Source: DATFKA01 sp035268885 (GTDB lineage: Bacteria > Bacteroidota > Bacteroidia > Chitinophagales > Saprospiraceae). From it: a stretch of 64,000 bases of DNA. Made by a program: the position numbers and the translations under genes. Below are positions 42,571 to 50,861 of this stretch, one piece after another. The stretch lies in NCBI GenBank assembly GCA_035268885.1, contig DATFKA010000115.1, positions 9,047 through 73,046 on the forward strand. The letters run 5' to 3'. The notes below the pieces were generated by a model. That model saw nothing but the letters and a program-made list of their open reading frames with translations. It made no database searches and was not told the DNA's origin. The stretch's first letter is position 1; each line of letters opens with the position of its first letter.

Positions 42571-42837
42571 CGGATCGAAAATTAGCTGCCGTGCAGGTTC
42601 TATAAGACTTTAAGAATCAGCGAACTGAAAAAGTTTAAATCGCTTCTATATATAGATATTTAGATTATTGATTTTATGTAATGAAAAAAAGTTGGCGTTA
42701 ACGAGTTCGTTAAAGGGCTTGATCAGATAAACTTCTGCGCCCTTAATAAAGATGATTTTCAAAATTTTGAAGGTAAAGTTTTCTTTCGAAAAAAAGTAGT
42801 CCCCTTTAGATTTATTTATTGGTAGTTAATCATCATC

Positions 42838-42868
42838 AGGAGCAGCTACCAAAAGGTTAGCTGCTCCT
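42838..42868 (-). terminator. Perfect hairpin after the symporter gene
   Basis: AGGAGCAGCTA and TAGCTGCTCCT form an 11-bp perfect stem with a 9-nt loop, 26 bp past the symporter stop. There is no T-run on either strand, so it could be an mRNA-stabilising 3' hairpin instead of an intrinsic terminator. Confidence 0.6.
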
Positions 42869-42894
42869 GTAATAAACACCTAAAATCATTCGTC

Positions 42895-44622
42895 TTAATG
42901 TCCGGTGGACTGGCCTGCCCCCCGGGGCACCCGGATATTTTCCACAATCTCTTGTACTTCCTGGGGTGGGGCGGGCGTGAATTGCATGACAATCAGGGAG
43001 ACGGCAAAGTTTAAAAGCATTCCCAAAGTCCCGATACCTTCCGGTGAGATGCCAAACCAGTACTGTTCCGGATGGCCTTGTCCACCACCATATTTAAAAT
43101 ACATGATGTAGCTGGCCGTAAAGACCAAACCGGTAATCATACCCGCTACGGCTCCCTGCATATTCATCCGTTTGGAGAAAATCCCCATTACAATGGCCGG
43201 AAAAAAGGAAGCTGCCGCCAAGCCAAAGGCAAAAGCCACTACCTGTGCCACAAAACCGGGCGGGTTAATACCAAAATACCCGGCTACGACCACGGCTACC
43301 GCGATGGAAATCCGGGCGGCTCGCAGTTCCTGCTTCTCACTAATTTCCGGCATGAGCCAGTTTTTCAATAAATCGTGTGAAATGGAGGAAGAAATAACCA
43401 GGAGCAGACCAGCCGCCGTAGATAAGGCCGCTGCTAAACCACCGGCGACCACCAGGGCGATTACCCAGTCGGGCAGGTTGGCAATTTCCGGATTGGCCAT
43501 TACAATGATATCCTGGTCGACTACCAGTTCATTTCCTTCCCAGCCCCGGGCGGCGGCAACGGAAGCGACAAACTCGGGATTGTCATCGTTGTAATATTGA
43601 ATAAGACCGTCTCCATTTTTATCTTCGTAGGTAAGTAAGCCGGTTTTCTCCCAATTTCCGAACCAGTAAGGCATAGAAGCGTATTCTTTATTATCTACGG
43701 TATTGATCAGGTTGGTACGGGCAAAGGCGGCAATGGCCGGAGCAGTGGTGTAAAGCAAAGCAATAAAGACCAGAGCATAACCCGCTGATTTGCGGGCATC
43801 CGCCACTTTGGGGACGGTGAAAAAGCGGACAATAACGTGCGGCAGTCCGGCGGTTCCTAACATGAGGGCAGCCGTGACAAAAAACAGGTCAATTTTACCC
43901 CGGTGGGAGGTGGTATATTCCTTGAAGCCCAAATCTGTGGAAAGTTGATCGAGTTTGTCCAACAGTGGCGTGCCATCTTCCAGTGTACCTCCCAATCCTA
44001 ACTGAGGGATGGGATTATCAACCATGATCATGGAAATGAAGATCGCAGGTACCAAATAAGCAAAGATGAGTACACAGAACTGGACCACCTGGGTATAGGT
44101 AATCCCCTTCATTCCTCCCAATACAGCGTAAAAGAAGACAATACCCACGCCAATGACGACGCCCCATTCGAATTCTACGTTCAAAAAGCGACTAAAAGCG
44201 ACGCCTACTCCTTTCATCTGCCCCACCACGTAGGTAAAAGAAACAAATAGGGCACAAATTACCGCAACGACCCGGGCGGTCTGGGAATAATAGCGCTCCC
44301 CAATAAAATCAGGTACGGTAAACTTGCCGAATTTCCTTAAATAGGGAGCCAGTAAAAGCGCGAGGAGCACATAGCCTCCGGTCCAACCCATCAGGTATTG
44401 CGATCCCTGGTAGCCCATAAAAGAAATGAGTCCAGCCATGGAAATAAAAGAGGCCGCTGACATCCAGTCGGCAGCCGTCGCCATCCCGTTGAGTACGGGG
44501 TGGACACCACCACCCGCTACGTAAAAATCAGAGGTGCTACCCGCCCGGGCCCAAATGGCCACGCCGATGTAGAGTAAAAAAGTCACCCCAACGATGAGAA
44601 AAGTCCAAATTTGCAGTTCCAT
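42895..44622 (-). CDS. Sodium:solute symporter, VC_2705 (acetate-type) subfamily
   Basis: 575 residues with about 13 transmembrane helices of the SSS fold. Recognisable are the YVAGGGVHPVLNGMATAADWMSA-type loop, GGMKGITYTQVVQF and AGGLAAALSTAAGLL (Na+ site helix). An insertion near 310-360 carries an EF-hand-like DKNGDGLIQYYNDD. This subfamily always travels with a small DUF4212 protein, here 35 bp upstream, and acs downstream supports acetate or another short carboxylate as substrate. Confidence 0.9.
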   Translation of the reverse strand: MELQIWTFLIVGVTFLLYIGVAIWARAGSTSDFYVAGGGVHPVLNGMATAADWMSAASFISMAGLISFMGYQGSQYLMGWTGGYVLLALLLAPYLRKFGKFTVPDFIGERYYSQTARVVAVICALFVSFTYVVGQMKGVGVAFSRFLNVEFEWGVVIGVGIVFFYAVLGGMKGITYTQVVQFCVLIFAYLVPAIFISMIMVDNPIPQLGLGGTLEDGTPLLDKLDQLSTDLGFKEYTTSHRGKIDLFFVTAALMLGTAGLPHVIVRFFTVPKVADARKSAGYALVFIALLYTTAPAIAAFARTNLINTVDNKEYASMPYWFGNWEKTGLLTYEDKNGDGLIQYYNDDNPEFVASVAAARGWEGNELVVDQDIIVMANPEIANLPDWVIALVVAGGLAAALSTAAGLLLVISSSISHDLLKNWLMPEISEKQELRAARISIAVAVVVAGYFGINPPGFVAQVVAFAFGLAAASFFPAIVMGIFSKRMNMQGAVAGMITGLVFTASYIMYFKYGGGQGHPEQYWFGISPEGIGTLGMLLNFAVSLIVMQFTPAPPQEVQEIVENIRVPRGAGQSTGH

Positions 44623-44657
44623 TGTTTATAGTTTTTCTTTGCTGTAGAATAAGGTGA

Positions 44658-44915
44658 CTACTCTTCGTTTACGTTATACTTTCGGTCTAAGCGATTCATG
44701 AGATAAACATAGATAAAGATCAATACAATAAATACATAGATGGCGCCCTGTTGCGCAAACCAGAACCCTAGTTTGTACCCCCCAATGGAAAATTGGTTCA
44801 GCGTATCCACAAATAGGATTCCCGTACCGTAGGATACCACAAACCAAACGGTTAACAGCCCAATGAGGTAGCGAAGGTTCTCCTTCCAGTAATTCTTTAA
44901 ATTCTTATCAGACAT
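44658..44915 (-). CDS. DUF4212 small membrane subunit of the symporter
   Basis: 85 residues, two transmembrane helices (about 14-34 and 52-72) and the family opening YWKENLRYLIGLLTVWFVVS. In this family the small protein precedes the VC_2705-type symporter in an operon and is thought to be its partner. A -7 element (44982-44989) and an FNR-type box (45009-45022) lie upstream. Confidence 0.9.
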   Translation of the reverse strand: MSDKNLKNYWKENLRYLIGLLTVWFVVSYGTGILFVDTLNQFSIGGYKLGFWFAQQGAIYVFIVLIFIYVYLMNRLDRKYNVNEE

Positions 44916-44981
44916 AGCCTTTTGAATTTTATTGTAGAAGTGGTTTAAAACTTCCTAAAAATAACTATACGTTTGAGACTA

Positions 44982-44989
44982 CAAAAATA
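44982..44989 (-). promoter_or_regulatory. Putative -7 element of the DUF4212-symporter operon
   Basis: Minus-strand TATTTTTG (44989 to 44982) fits TAnnTTTG; no TTG at -33. Predicted start about 44975. Confidence 0.45.
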
Positions 44990-45008
44990 AATGTGCCTGT
45001 AGTCGAAT

Positions 45009-45022
45009 TTGACGTACATCAG
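45009..45022 (-). promoter_or_regulatory. FNR/FixK-type box before the symporter operon
   Basis: TTGAC-GTAC-ATCAG matches nine of ten arm positions of TTGAY-N4-RTCAA. Its centre is about 30 bp upstream of the centre of the -7 element, near the -41.5 class II activator position, and the promoter lacks a -33 box. Confidence 0.42.
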
Positions 45023-45112
45023 TGACGTGTTAAAGGCATTAAGGAATTTTAGTCCAACGCGGGTAGGTACTAAAAAAGAAGAGATACCAGGACAGTATCT
45101 TAATTATAAAAA

Positions 45113-45268
45113 TGAAGTTGTTTAAAAACGCCTCACTGAGCCCTTGGCAACACATTGAAAGCCAATACGGCAGCTCTTTTTTCCCTTCGTCCGCCTGAGG
45201 CGGATTAACGAAAAGTGGCCCTAAAAGACGTTTTTGACAGCCCAGAAAGGAAACTTTAGACAATTTCA
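45113..45268. repeat. Palindromic intergenic repeat, copy R2
   Basis: About 156 bp. Left terminus TGAAGTTGTTTAA and left module match R1 nearly base for base, including TCCGCCTGAGGCGGA. The right module (from about 45205, TTAACGAAAAGTGGCC) resembles the right end of the copy at 53.5 kb and ends in a degenerate TTAGACAATTTCA. It ends 15 bp from the stop of the AAA ATPase gene. Confidence 0.82.
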
Positions 45269-45283
45269 TAAAAAGAGAAAACG

Positions 45284-46390
45284 CTACAACAATTCCTTAC
45301 AAGCCCGATATAAATCGGCCCAGTCTTTGCGCTCGCGCATGACGGTCTCCAGGTACTCCTGCCATATCATCTTGTCTTGTACGGGATCCTTGATAATGGC
45401 GCCATTTAGTCCGGCGGCAATATCATCGGCTTTCAACTGGCCATCACCGAAGTAGGTTGCCAGCGATTGACCATTATTGACCACGGAGATAGCCTCAGCT
45501 GCACTCAGCGTACTGCTGGGTGATTTTATTTTTTGTCGTCCATCCTCCGTCTTTCCGGAACGCAGCTCCCGGAAGATGGTCACCAGCCGTTGAATTTCCT
45601 GAATGGGAGCTTCGGGAGCCGGAATGTCCAGGGATTTGCCAATGGCTTCTACCCGGTTCTTTACAATTTTCACTTCCTCTTCCAAATTAGCGGGTAGGGG
45701 CATGACCACGGTGTTAAAGCGGCGACGCAGAGCGCTGGATAATTCATTGACCCCCTTATCGCGATCATTGGCCGTGGCAATGATATTAAAGCCCTTCTGG
45801 GCCTGGATTTCTGTATTGAGTTCCGGAATAGGTAGGATTTTTTCCGAAAGGATGGTAATTAAGGTATCCTGTACATCGGAAGGAATACGGGTTAATTCTT
45901 CTATACGGGCGATGGCGCCGTTCTGCATGGCGTGCAGTATGGGACTGGGTACCAGGGCTTTTTCGGAAGGCCCCTTGGCCAGTAGCTCGGCGTAGTTCCA
46001 GCCGTAGCGCATGGCATCCTCACTCAGGCCGGCACTCCCCTGTACCAGAAGTTTGGAATTGTTGGTGATGGCCGCACAGAGGTGTTCTGCCAGCCAGGTC
46101 TTGGCCGTACCGGGAATACCGACGAGCAATAAGGCGCGATCGGTTACCAGGGTAGCAATGGCTACCTCAATCAGGCGCCGTTCACCAAAGTATTTTGGAC
46201 TGATGAGCGTACCATCCTCCAGGGTTCCCCCGAGCACATAGGTGGCCACGGCCCAGGGGGATAATTGCCAGTTAGTGGGTCGCGGACGATCATCAATGGC
46301 TTTAAGTGCAGCCAATTCTGCCTGGTAGGCATCTTCCGCGTGGGGACGAAGTATTTCTTTTTGCATCCGCTTGGTCGTTGTGTTTTGCAC
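45284..46390 (-). CDS. MoxR-type AAA ATPase
   Basis: 368 residues (or 360 from a second ATG at 46366). Walker A GIPGTAKTWLAEHL, Walker B region ARIEELTRIPSDVQD, sensor I IIATANDRDKG and the arginine finger LRRRFN. This is the ATPase that normally sits in an operon with a SWIM-domain protein, DUF5691/DUF5682 proteins and a VWA-domain partner. None of these is adjacent; instead a repeat element follows the stop codon. Function of the set is not established; chaperone-like metal or complex insertion is the usual role of MoxR ATPases. Confidence 0.85.
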   Translation of the reverse strand: MQNTTTKRMQKEILRPHAEDAYQAELAALKAIDDRPRPTNWQLSPWAVATYVLGGTLEDGTLISPKYFGERRLIEVAIATLVTDRALLLVGIPGTAKTWLAEHLCAAITNNSKLLVQGSAGLSEDAMRYGWNYAELLAKGPSEKALVPSPILHAMQNGAIARIEELTRIPSDVQDTLITILSEKILPIPELNTEIQAQKGFNIIATANDRDKGVNELSSALRRRFNTVVMPLPANLEEEVKIVKNRVEAIGKSLDIPAPEAPIQEIQRLVTIFRELRSGKTEDGRQKIKSPSSTLSAAEAISVVNNGQSLATYFGDGQLKADDIAAGLNGAIIKDPVQDKMIWQEYLETVMRERKDWADLYRACKELL

Positions 46391-46494
46391 AAAATACAGA
46401 ATCTAAATTATTCCGATGACTAGATCAAGCATTCCGACGGAGAAAAGATTTTTTTAGCAGTAAGACTAGTTGTGGCTGTTGTTCATTAGGAGCC

Positions 46495-46531
46495 AAGACC
46501 TGGTAAGTTTTTAAAACTTCCGAGGTCTTTT
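46495..46531. repeat. Palindromic AAGACCT...AGGTCTT hairpin
   Basis: AAGACCT (46495-46501) pairs with AGGTCTT (46523-46529), and AAGTTT/AAACTT pair inside, followed by TTTT on the plus strand. No plus-strand gene ends just before it. It borders the RHS remnant and may be a terminator carried with it. Confidence 0.55.
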
Positions 46532-47685
46532 GATCGCCCATCACCTGGGGAATGTGCGGCTTTCCTTTACGGATAGAAATGGTAACGGTATCATCGATGC
46601 TACCGATAATCCGGAAACCGACGAAATCCTCAGTGAGACCCACTACTACCCCTTCGGGATGACCATGGAGGGCCCGTGCCTGTCCGCCTCAGGTGGAGAT
46701 GCAGAACGCTGGTCGGGAAAATCCTTATCTTGACAATGGTAAAGAACTGAATGTCGGAGCGCAGCGGAGATCCCGTTTTGGCATCGGGAAGGAGCTGGGT
46801 TTAAGCTGGAGTAGCTACGGAGCGCGGGAGTACGATGCGAGTATTGGGAGGTGGATGGCAGTGGATCCGCTAAGCGAGATTTAATTGGGCAACCTACTTA
46901 CAATTACGTAGGAAATAATCCTATCAATAGTATTGACCCTAATGGAATGTCGATCTCCGGCGTAAATCAACCAAGTGGTTCTATGCCCGAGGGGTTTTCT
47001 TTTCGGGATAGTGAGATTGATTATTATTATGGGACTAGTGCGCAACAGGCGTTTCGTAGTTGGCAATCTGAATATGACAGTTACGAGGAAAGTGGAAAAA
47101 CTACATTGTCAAAATATACGACAAACGCATTTAATTCAAGTCCAACAGATGATGGTAAATGTGGCTGCGATGGTAAACCGCCATGTCCAGAAGTTCTAAT
47201 TATGGAGAGTGTCATTCCTATTGGGGGTCTTACCAAATGGCAAAAAATGATTTTCAAAATGGAAGATATGGATGGGCTTTGTTTAATTCAGGTATGGCAA
47301 TATCTGACGTATTTCTTGTTAAATCTCTTATTGTTGGAGGCGGTAAAATAGTTGTTGGGACTTTTGGGAAAACAGGTGGTCATTCATAGAGTGCAACTCG
47401 AGCATGGTTAGGGAGAACAGGACAAGCAAAAAAAAGACAACAGGTGCATCATTGGTTAATACACAGAAATGGTCCTATTGGAAAGAATGTAGATGATGCT
47501 ATAAAAACCAGCCATGGAGCCTGAAAAATATGCCCAAGGACCCGAGAATACATCAAGCTATTCATGGGAAGGGACCATGGGGAAATCGACAAATTCCATA
47601 TTTACTTTGGTATGGAACGCCTGATTACGTTAAAGGAGGAGTCGCATACCCTGCAAGGGTTTATGAATATAATTATAGAGAATAA
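46530..47685 (+). pseudogene. RHS-family polymorphic toxin, C-terminal remnant
   Basis: The RHS core signature is spread over several frames. HLGNVRLSFTDRNGNGIID and ETHYYPFGM lie in frame one (from 46530). GRENPYLDNGKELN and SYGAREYDASIGRWMAVDP follow in frame two, with a 13-residue insertion between a repeated GKEL. QPTYNYVGNNPINSIDPNGM is in frame three. After another shift near 47190 the toxin region reads GSYQMAKNDFQNGRYGWALF, meets a TAG at 47387-47389, and continues KKRQQVHHWLIHRNGPIGKN, then, after a last shift near 47507, NQPWNLKNMPKDPRIHQAIH to a TAA at 47683-47685. HHWLI...NQPWN...HQAIHG looks like a His-rich nuclease-type toxin tip. The N-terminal bulk of the RHS shell is gone. 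Confidence 0.78.
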
Positions 47686-47697
47686 AGTCATGAGCTT

Positions 47698-48141
47698 ATG
47701 AAAATGCCGTTAATCTGGATCAACGAACGAGAAAAATCGATGGGAACTTTTCGTAATATCGATGAATTAACCACTGCTACAAGATCAGCTTTTAAAAAGG
47801 GAGGTTTTTACGATGGCTTACAATTGGTAACACTCGAGGGTGACAAATATATTGTTCAGGGTGCTAAAAAAGAATACGTTATAAATCAGGGAAGAATAAA
47901 AACCTTCCTTTGGAAATTGATTGGAGGAGAACTTTATAGAGTTAAACTTGATCTTTCAGATAGAAGTGAAATAAGTTATTCACTTCTGTTAGCTTCTATT
48001 CTTCAAATAGTCGAGAAAGATGAAGAATATTGGGACTCTGACGGACTACTTGAACAATTTAAATCTAAAGCTCGTAATTCAAATTCAATCAAAGAGTTGG
48101 TGGAATTGTTAGATGAAAAATATAATGGAGAGTTTCATTAG
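47698..48141 (+). CDS. Candidate immunity protein for the RHS toxin remnant
   Basis: 147 residues, soluble, acidic C-terminal helices (ILQIVEKDEEYWDSDGLL, LVELLDEKYNGEF) and a beta-rich N-terminal half. It starts 12 bp after the toxin remnant's stop, the standard place and size for a polymorphic-toxin immunity protein. No family recognised. The frame is intact although the toxin is broken. AT-rich like its right-hand neighbours. Confidence 0.65.
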   Translation: MKMPLIWINEREKSMGTFRNIDELTTATRSAFKKGGFYDGLQLVTLEGDKYIVQGAKKEYVINQGRIKTFLWKLIGGELYRVKLDLSDRSEISYSLLLASILQIVEKDEEYWDSDGLLEQFKSKARNSNSIKELVELLDEKYNGEFH

Positions 48142-48177
48142 GAATAAATCCTAGTTGTACGCAAATAAAGAATAATC

Positions 48178-48768
48178 ATGAATTTCGAACAGATTAAAGA
48201 AAAAACAAGGCCCTTAATCAACAAGGTTTCAACTGTATCGGAGAAGTCGTTACATCTGGTGAATGACTTGATCGTAATTGAAGATTATGAAAAAGGAGAT
48301 GTGTTTATCGATAGAGGCAAAAAAAATAACAAGGAATACTTTGTTTTCGAAGGTATTTGCCGGAGCTTTTTATTAAGCCCAGAAGGTGAAGAAGTAACTA
48401 TATCTTTTTTTCTTGAAGGCAGTGTACTTTCTCCGAATAAAACAAGAACAGCTAATCAAATATCTCACCTTAACTTTCAAGCGCTTACTAAGCTAACAGT
48501 TGCTAGTTTAAACGCTGATAAGTTTGAGCAGTTAATGATAAATCACATTGACATACGCGAGTTTGGAAATATGGTTTTACAAAATGAACTCCTTGCAAAA
48601 GTTGAGAAAGAAATTGGCCTTGCTTCGCTGAATGCTAAAGAAAGGCTCATTCTTTTTAGAAAAAAATATCACTTTCTGGAAAACCTAATCTCACATGTTG
48701 ACATTGCCTCCTATCTGGGAATTACAAATATTTCCCTGAGCAGACTCCGAAAAGTACTCATGGAGTAA
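48178..48768 (+). CDS. Crp/Fnr-family transcriptional regulator
   Basis: 196 residues. Cyclic-nucleotide-binding-type beta-roll (about 25-120: VIEDYEKGDVFIDRGKK, EYFVFEGICRSFLLSPEG, EVTISFFLEGS) and a shortened C-terminal helix-turn-helix (about 165-196, VDIASYLGITNISLSRLRK). It lacks the N-terminal cysteines of Fnr. Such short Crp relatives are common in Bacteroidota. The downstream Lnt-like gene, 77 bp away, is the likeliest target. Confidence 0.9.
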   Translation: MNFEQIKEKTRPLINKVSTVSEKSLHLVNDLIVIEDYEKGDVFIDRGKKNNKEYFVFEGICRSFLLSPEGEEVTISFFLEGSVLSPNKTRTANQISHLNFQALTKLTVASLNADKFEQLMINHIDIREFGNMVLQNELLAKVEKEIGLASLNAKERLILFRKKYHFLENLISHVDIASYLGITNISLSRLRKVLME

Positions 48769-48845
48769 AATGTCATCCTTTAACAAATGTTAATGGATTT
48801 GAAGTCAGTATCATCAATCTTTGCAGAGTACTAAAACAAAGAAAG

Positions 48846-50315
48846 ATGAAAAGTTTATTAAGCACCCTCACGCAAGGATTTAATGTCAGTAAAATTAATC
48901 CACATTGGTATCTCGCAATCGGAGTAGCTACCATGGCACTAACTCACATGACCTTTAGTATTGAAGTCATGGCTTGGTTTTCAAGTGTTCCATTTTTAAT
49001 TTATCTAAGTCTCACACAAGGCTGGAAGTCAAGATTAACATTCTTTTTGGCATTGGTTTTGGCTTGGTCTTTAGTGGTAGCGAAGATTATCAGCGATCCA
49101 ATACCACTAATTCTGGTCTTCCTCTACTCGATTCCAATTAGTTTATTTCATCTACCTGGTTACCTAATCTGGAGTAGATTTAAAAATCAAAAATACGCGC
49201 TGTTTCTATTTCCTGTTATTATGATCATCATGGAATGGATTCAATACACCTTTACACCTCTTGCAAGTTGGGGCGTAGCTGCATATACTATGCACGATAA
49301 TGTATCACTTATTCAAACAGTATCCTTGTTTGGATTAGCTGGACTGAGCTTTCTGATTTATTGGGTTAATGTCTCAATTGCCAATATTATAATCAAAAGG
49401 AAAACCGCTATTTCAACATTTCAGCTTCCGTTAATTATGCTGTTTTGTTTAATTGTGTTTGGCTCCATCCGTTATGACTTTAGCAAAGCCAATGGCACTG
49501 ACACGGTAACTGTTGCTGCAGTTGGAACAGATTCGGAGGTAAGCGGTTTACCATTGCCTTCTAAGGAAAGTAATGAATGGAATAAAACAGCATTATTTGA
49601 ACGAACAAAAACAGCATCATACGGTGGTGCTAAAATAATATCTTGGAACGAAGCGGCCTTATTTATAATGCCTGAAGAGGAAAAGGAATGGATTAAATCT
49701 ATACAGGAACTAGCCATTGAACTCAATATCACTTTGGTGGCTTCTTATGTGACACCCATTTCACAAAATCCCTTTAGGTATGAGAACAAGTATCAGTTTA
49801 TCAATTCGTCCGGAAGTATTACGCATTCATATCTCAAGCATCAACCTGTACCAGGAGAGCCAGCAGTACAGGGAAAGTCGCCTTTAAAAGTGGTGGATGT
49901 AACAGGAACAAAAATCGGGGCTGCAATTTGCTATGATTATGATTTTCCATATCTGGCAAAAGAGTATGGCGAATTAGATGCAGATGTGGTTATTATTCCG
50001 TCAAGTGATTGGAGAGGCATTGATCCTGTGCATACGGAAATGGCTGCCTTTAGAGCGGTTGAGCAAGGTCACTCTGTACTTCGTTCAACGCGTTTTGGGC
50101 TTTCCGCAGCAGTCACACCATATGGTGAAATGGTTTCACAGATGAGCAGTTTTGATGAAAATGACAAAATCATGTATGCACAATTGCCTGCTAAAGGTGT
50201 TACTACATTATACTTCATTATTCAAGATAGTTTTGTTTACCTGTCTATAGGATTTTTGCTATTTTTCATGGTGATTACAGTTCGGTCGAATAGAGGTAAA
50301 CCGACTATTCAATGA
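48846..50315 (+). CDS. Apolipoprotein N-acyltransferase-like membrane amidase
   Basis: 489 residues. About six N-terminal transmembrane helices (20-210), a periplasmic nitrilase domain (220-460) and a final helix (about 462-482), the layout of Lnt. Catalytic triad present: E269 (SWNEAAL), K331 (LKHQPVPGEP) and C362 (AAICYDYDFP). It is probably an accessory Lnt paralogue or a related acyltransferase, since it sits in an AT-rich patch beside a private Crp-type regulator. Its TGA stop (50313-50315) is the first three bases of a repeat terminus. Confidence 0.85.
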   Translation: MKSLLSTLTQGFNVSKINPHWYLAIGVATMALTHMTFSIEVMAWFSSVPFLIYLSLTQGWKSRLTFFLALVLAWSLVVAKIISDPIPLILVFLYSIPISLFHLPGYLIWSRFKNQKYALFLFPVIMIIMEWIQYTFTPLASWGVAAYTMHDNVSLIQTVSLFGLAGLSFLIYWVNVSIANIIIKRKTAISTFQLPLIMLFCLIVFGSIRYDFSKANGTDTVTVAAVGTDSEVSGLPLPSKESNEWNKTALFERTKTASYGGAKIISWNEAALFIMPEEEKEWIKSIQELAIELNITLVASYVTPISQNPFRYENKYQFINSSGSITHSYLKHQPVPGEPAVQGKSPLKVVDVTGTKIGAAICYDYDFPYLAKEYGELDADVVIIPSSDWRGIDPVHTEMAAFRAVEQGHSVLRSTRFGLSAAVTPYGEMVSQMSSFDENDKIMYAQLPAKGVTTLYFIIQDSFVYLSIGFLLFFMVITVRSNRGKPTIQ

Positions 50316-50368
50316 AGTTGTTTAAGAATTCTTGGTGAGATGATTGGTAACGGCTTGGAAGTCAAGAC
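50313..50368. repeat. Palindromic repeat, half copy R3 (inverted right module of R1)
   Basis: The 56 bp from TGAAGTTGTTTAAGAATTC to GGAAGTCAAGAC match the reverse complement of the right end of R1 (about 29755-29810) with two or three differences. No partner terminus is found before pheT, so this is a half element. It supplies the stop codon of the Lnt-like gene. Confidence 0.78.
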
Positions 50369-50546
50369 CCATTCGCTCGCACTGCCTCTCTACGGACCGT
50401 TGGGTTTAGGCTGTCCTAAAAAAAAGCTCGTTCAGTGTTAGGCTGCGCCTATTTTATCCGTATGGACGCTGGGGTGACGCGCAAAATCCGTCCCCGACCT
50501 AAAGACCGGGACAGGTGTGCGAAAACGATACAGTAAAGAAGATGCA

Positions 50547-50579
50547 AAAGCCCGAAGAACTGAGCGTTCATCGGGCTTT
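50547..50579. terminator. AAAGCCCGA hairpin, bidirectional terminator-like
   Basis: AAAGCCCGA pairs perfectly with TCGGGCTTT around a 15-nt loop. Four Ts follow on the minus strand and TTTT follows a few bases later on the plus strand. It lies in the 546-bp gap between the Lnt-like gene and pheT, which has no gene but several structured elements. Confidence 0.65.
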
Positions 50580-50625
50580 GGTGCTTTTAAGAGTCTTTTG
50601 TACAAAATACAGAAATCTACCCAAT

Positions 50626-50696
50626 AAAAAATTCCGGCCCAAACGGACCGGAATCTATAGTTACACACAATGTTGGTGCCTACCGAAGCAGACACC
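50626..50696 (-). ncRNA. Candidate structured RNA: UUCG-capped hairpin plus terminator
   Basis: On the minus strand GGTGTCTGC-TTCG-GTAGGCACC (50696-50675) makes a 9-bp stem with a UUCG tetraloop (two G-U pairs). Twenty bases on, ATTCCGG/CCGGAAT (50654-50631) forms a second hairpin followed by six Ts (50631-50626), an intrinsic terminator. No minus-strand gene precedes it, so these look like the 3' part of a small RNA whose promoter I could not place. Confidence 0.45.
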
Positions 50697-50819
50697 TGTC
50701 GATTTAGGATTTTAACCGGGGTTTTCTTTATTAGACGCACTAAGAGAATAGATAGTTGGGATAAAACCTGGTTTTTTTAAAGAGACCCCCGCCGAATCGC
50801 TAGAAAGTGTAAAAAGCCT

Positions 50820-50827
50820 TATCTTTG
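50820..50827 (+). promoter_or_regulatory. -7 element of the pheT operon
   Basis: TATCTTTG matches TAnnTTTG, 34 bp before the ATG at 50862. No clear TTG at -33. Confidence 0.55.
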
Positions 50828-50861
50828 CCCATCTTTTAGAAAAGAAAATACAAAAATCAGT

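Larger units (their letters stand above)
42493..42894. other. Intergenic region between acs and the symporter gene
   Basis: 402 bp without a gene. It holds the acs -7 element (42563-42570) and the symporter-side hairpin (42838-42868). The middle (42600-42830) is AT-rich and shows no frame or repeat I can name. Confidence 0.6.

Noticed and set aside
46425..46643. Minus-strand frame of 72 codons over the RHS remnant
   Set aside because: It is the complement of the RHS core motif and has no family features of its own.
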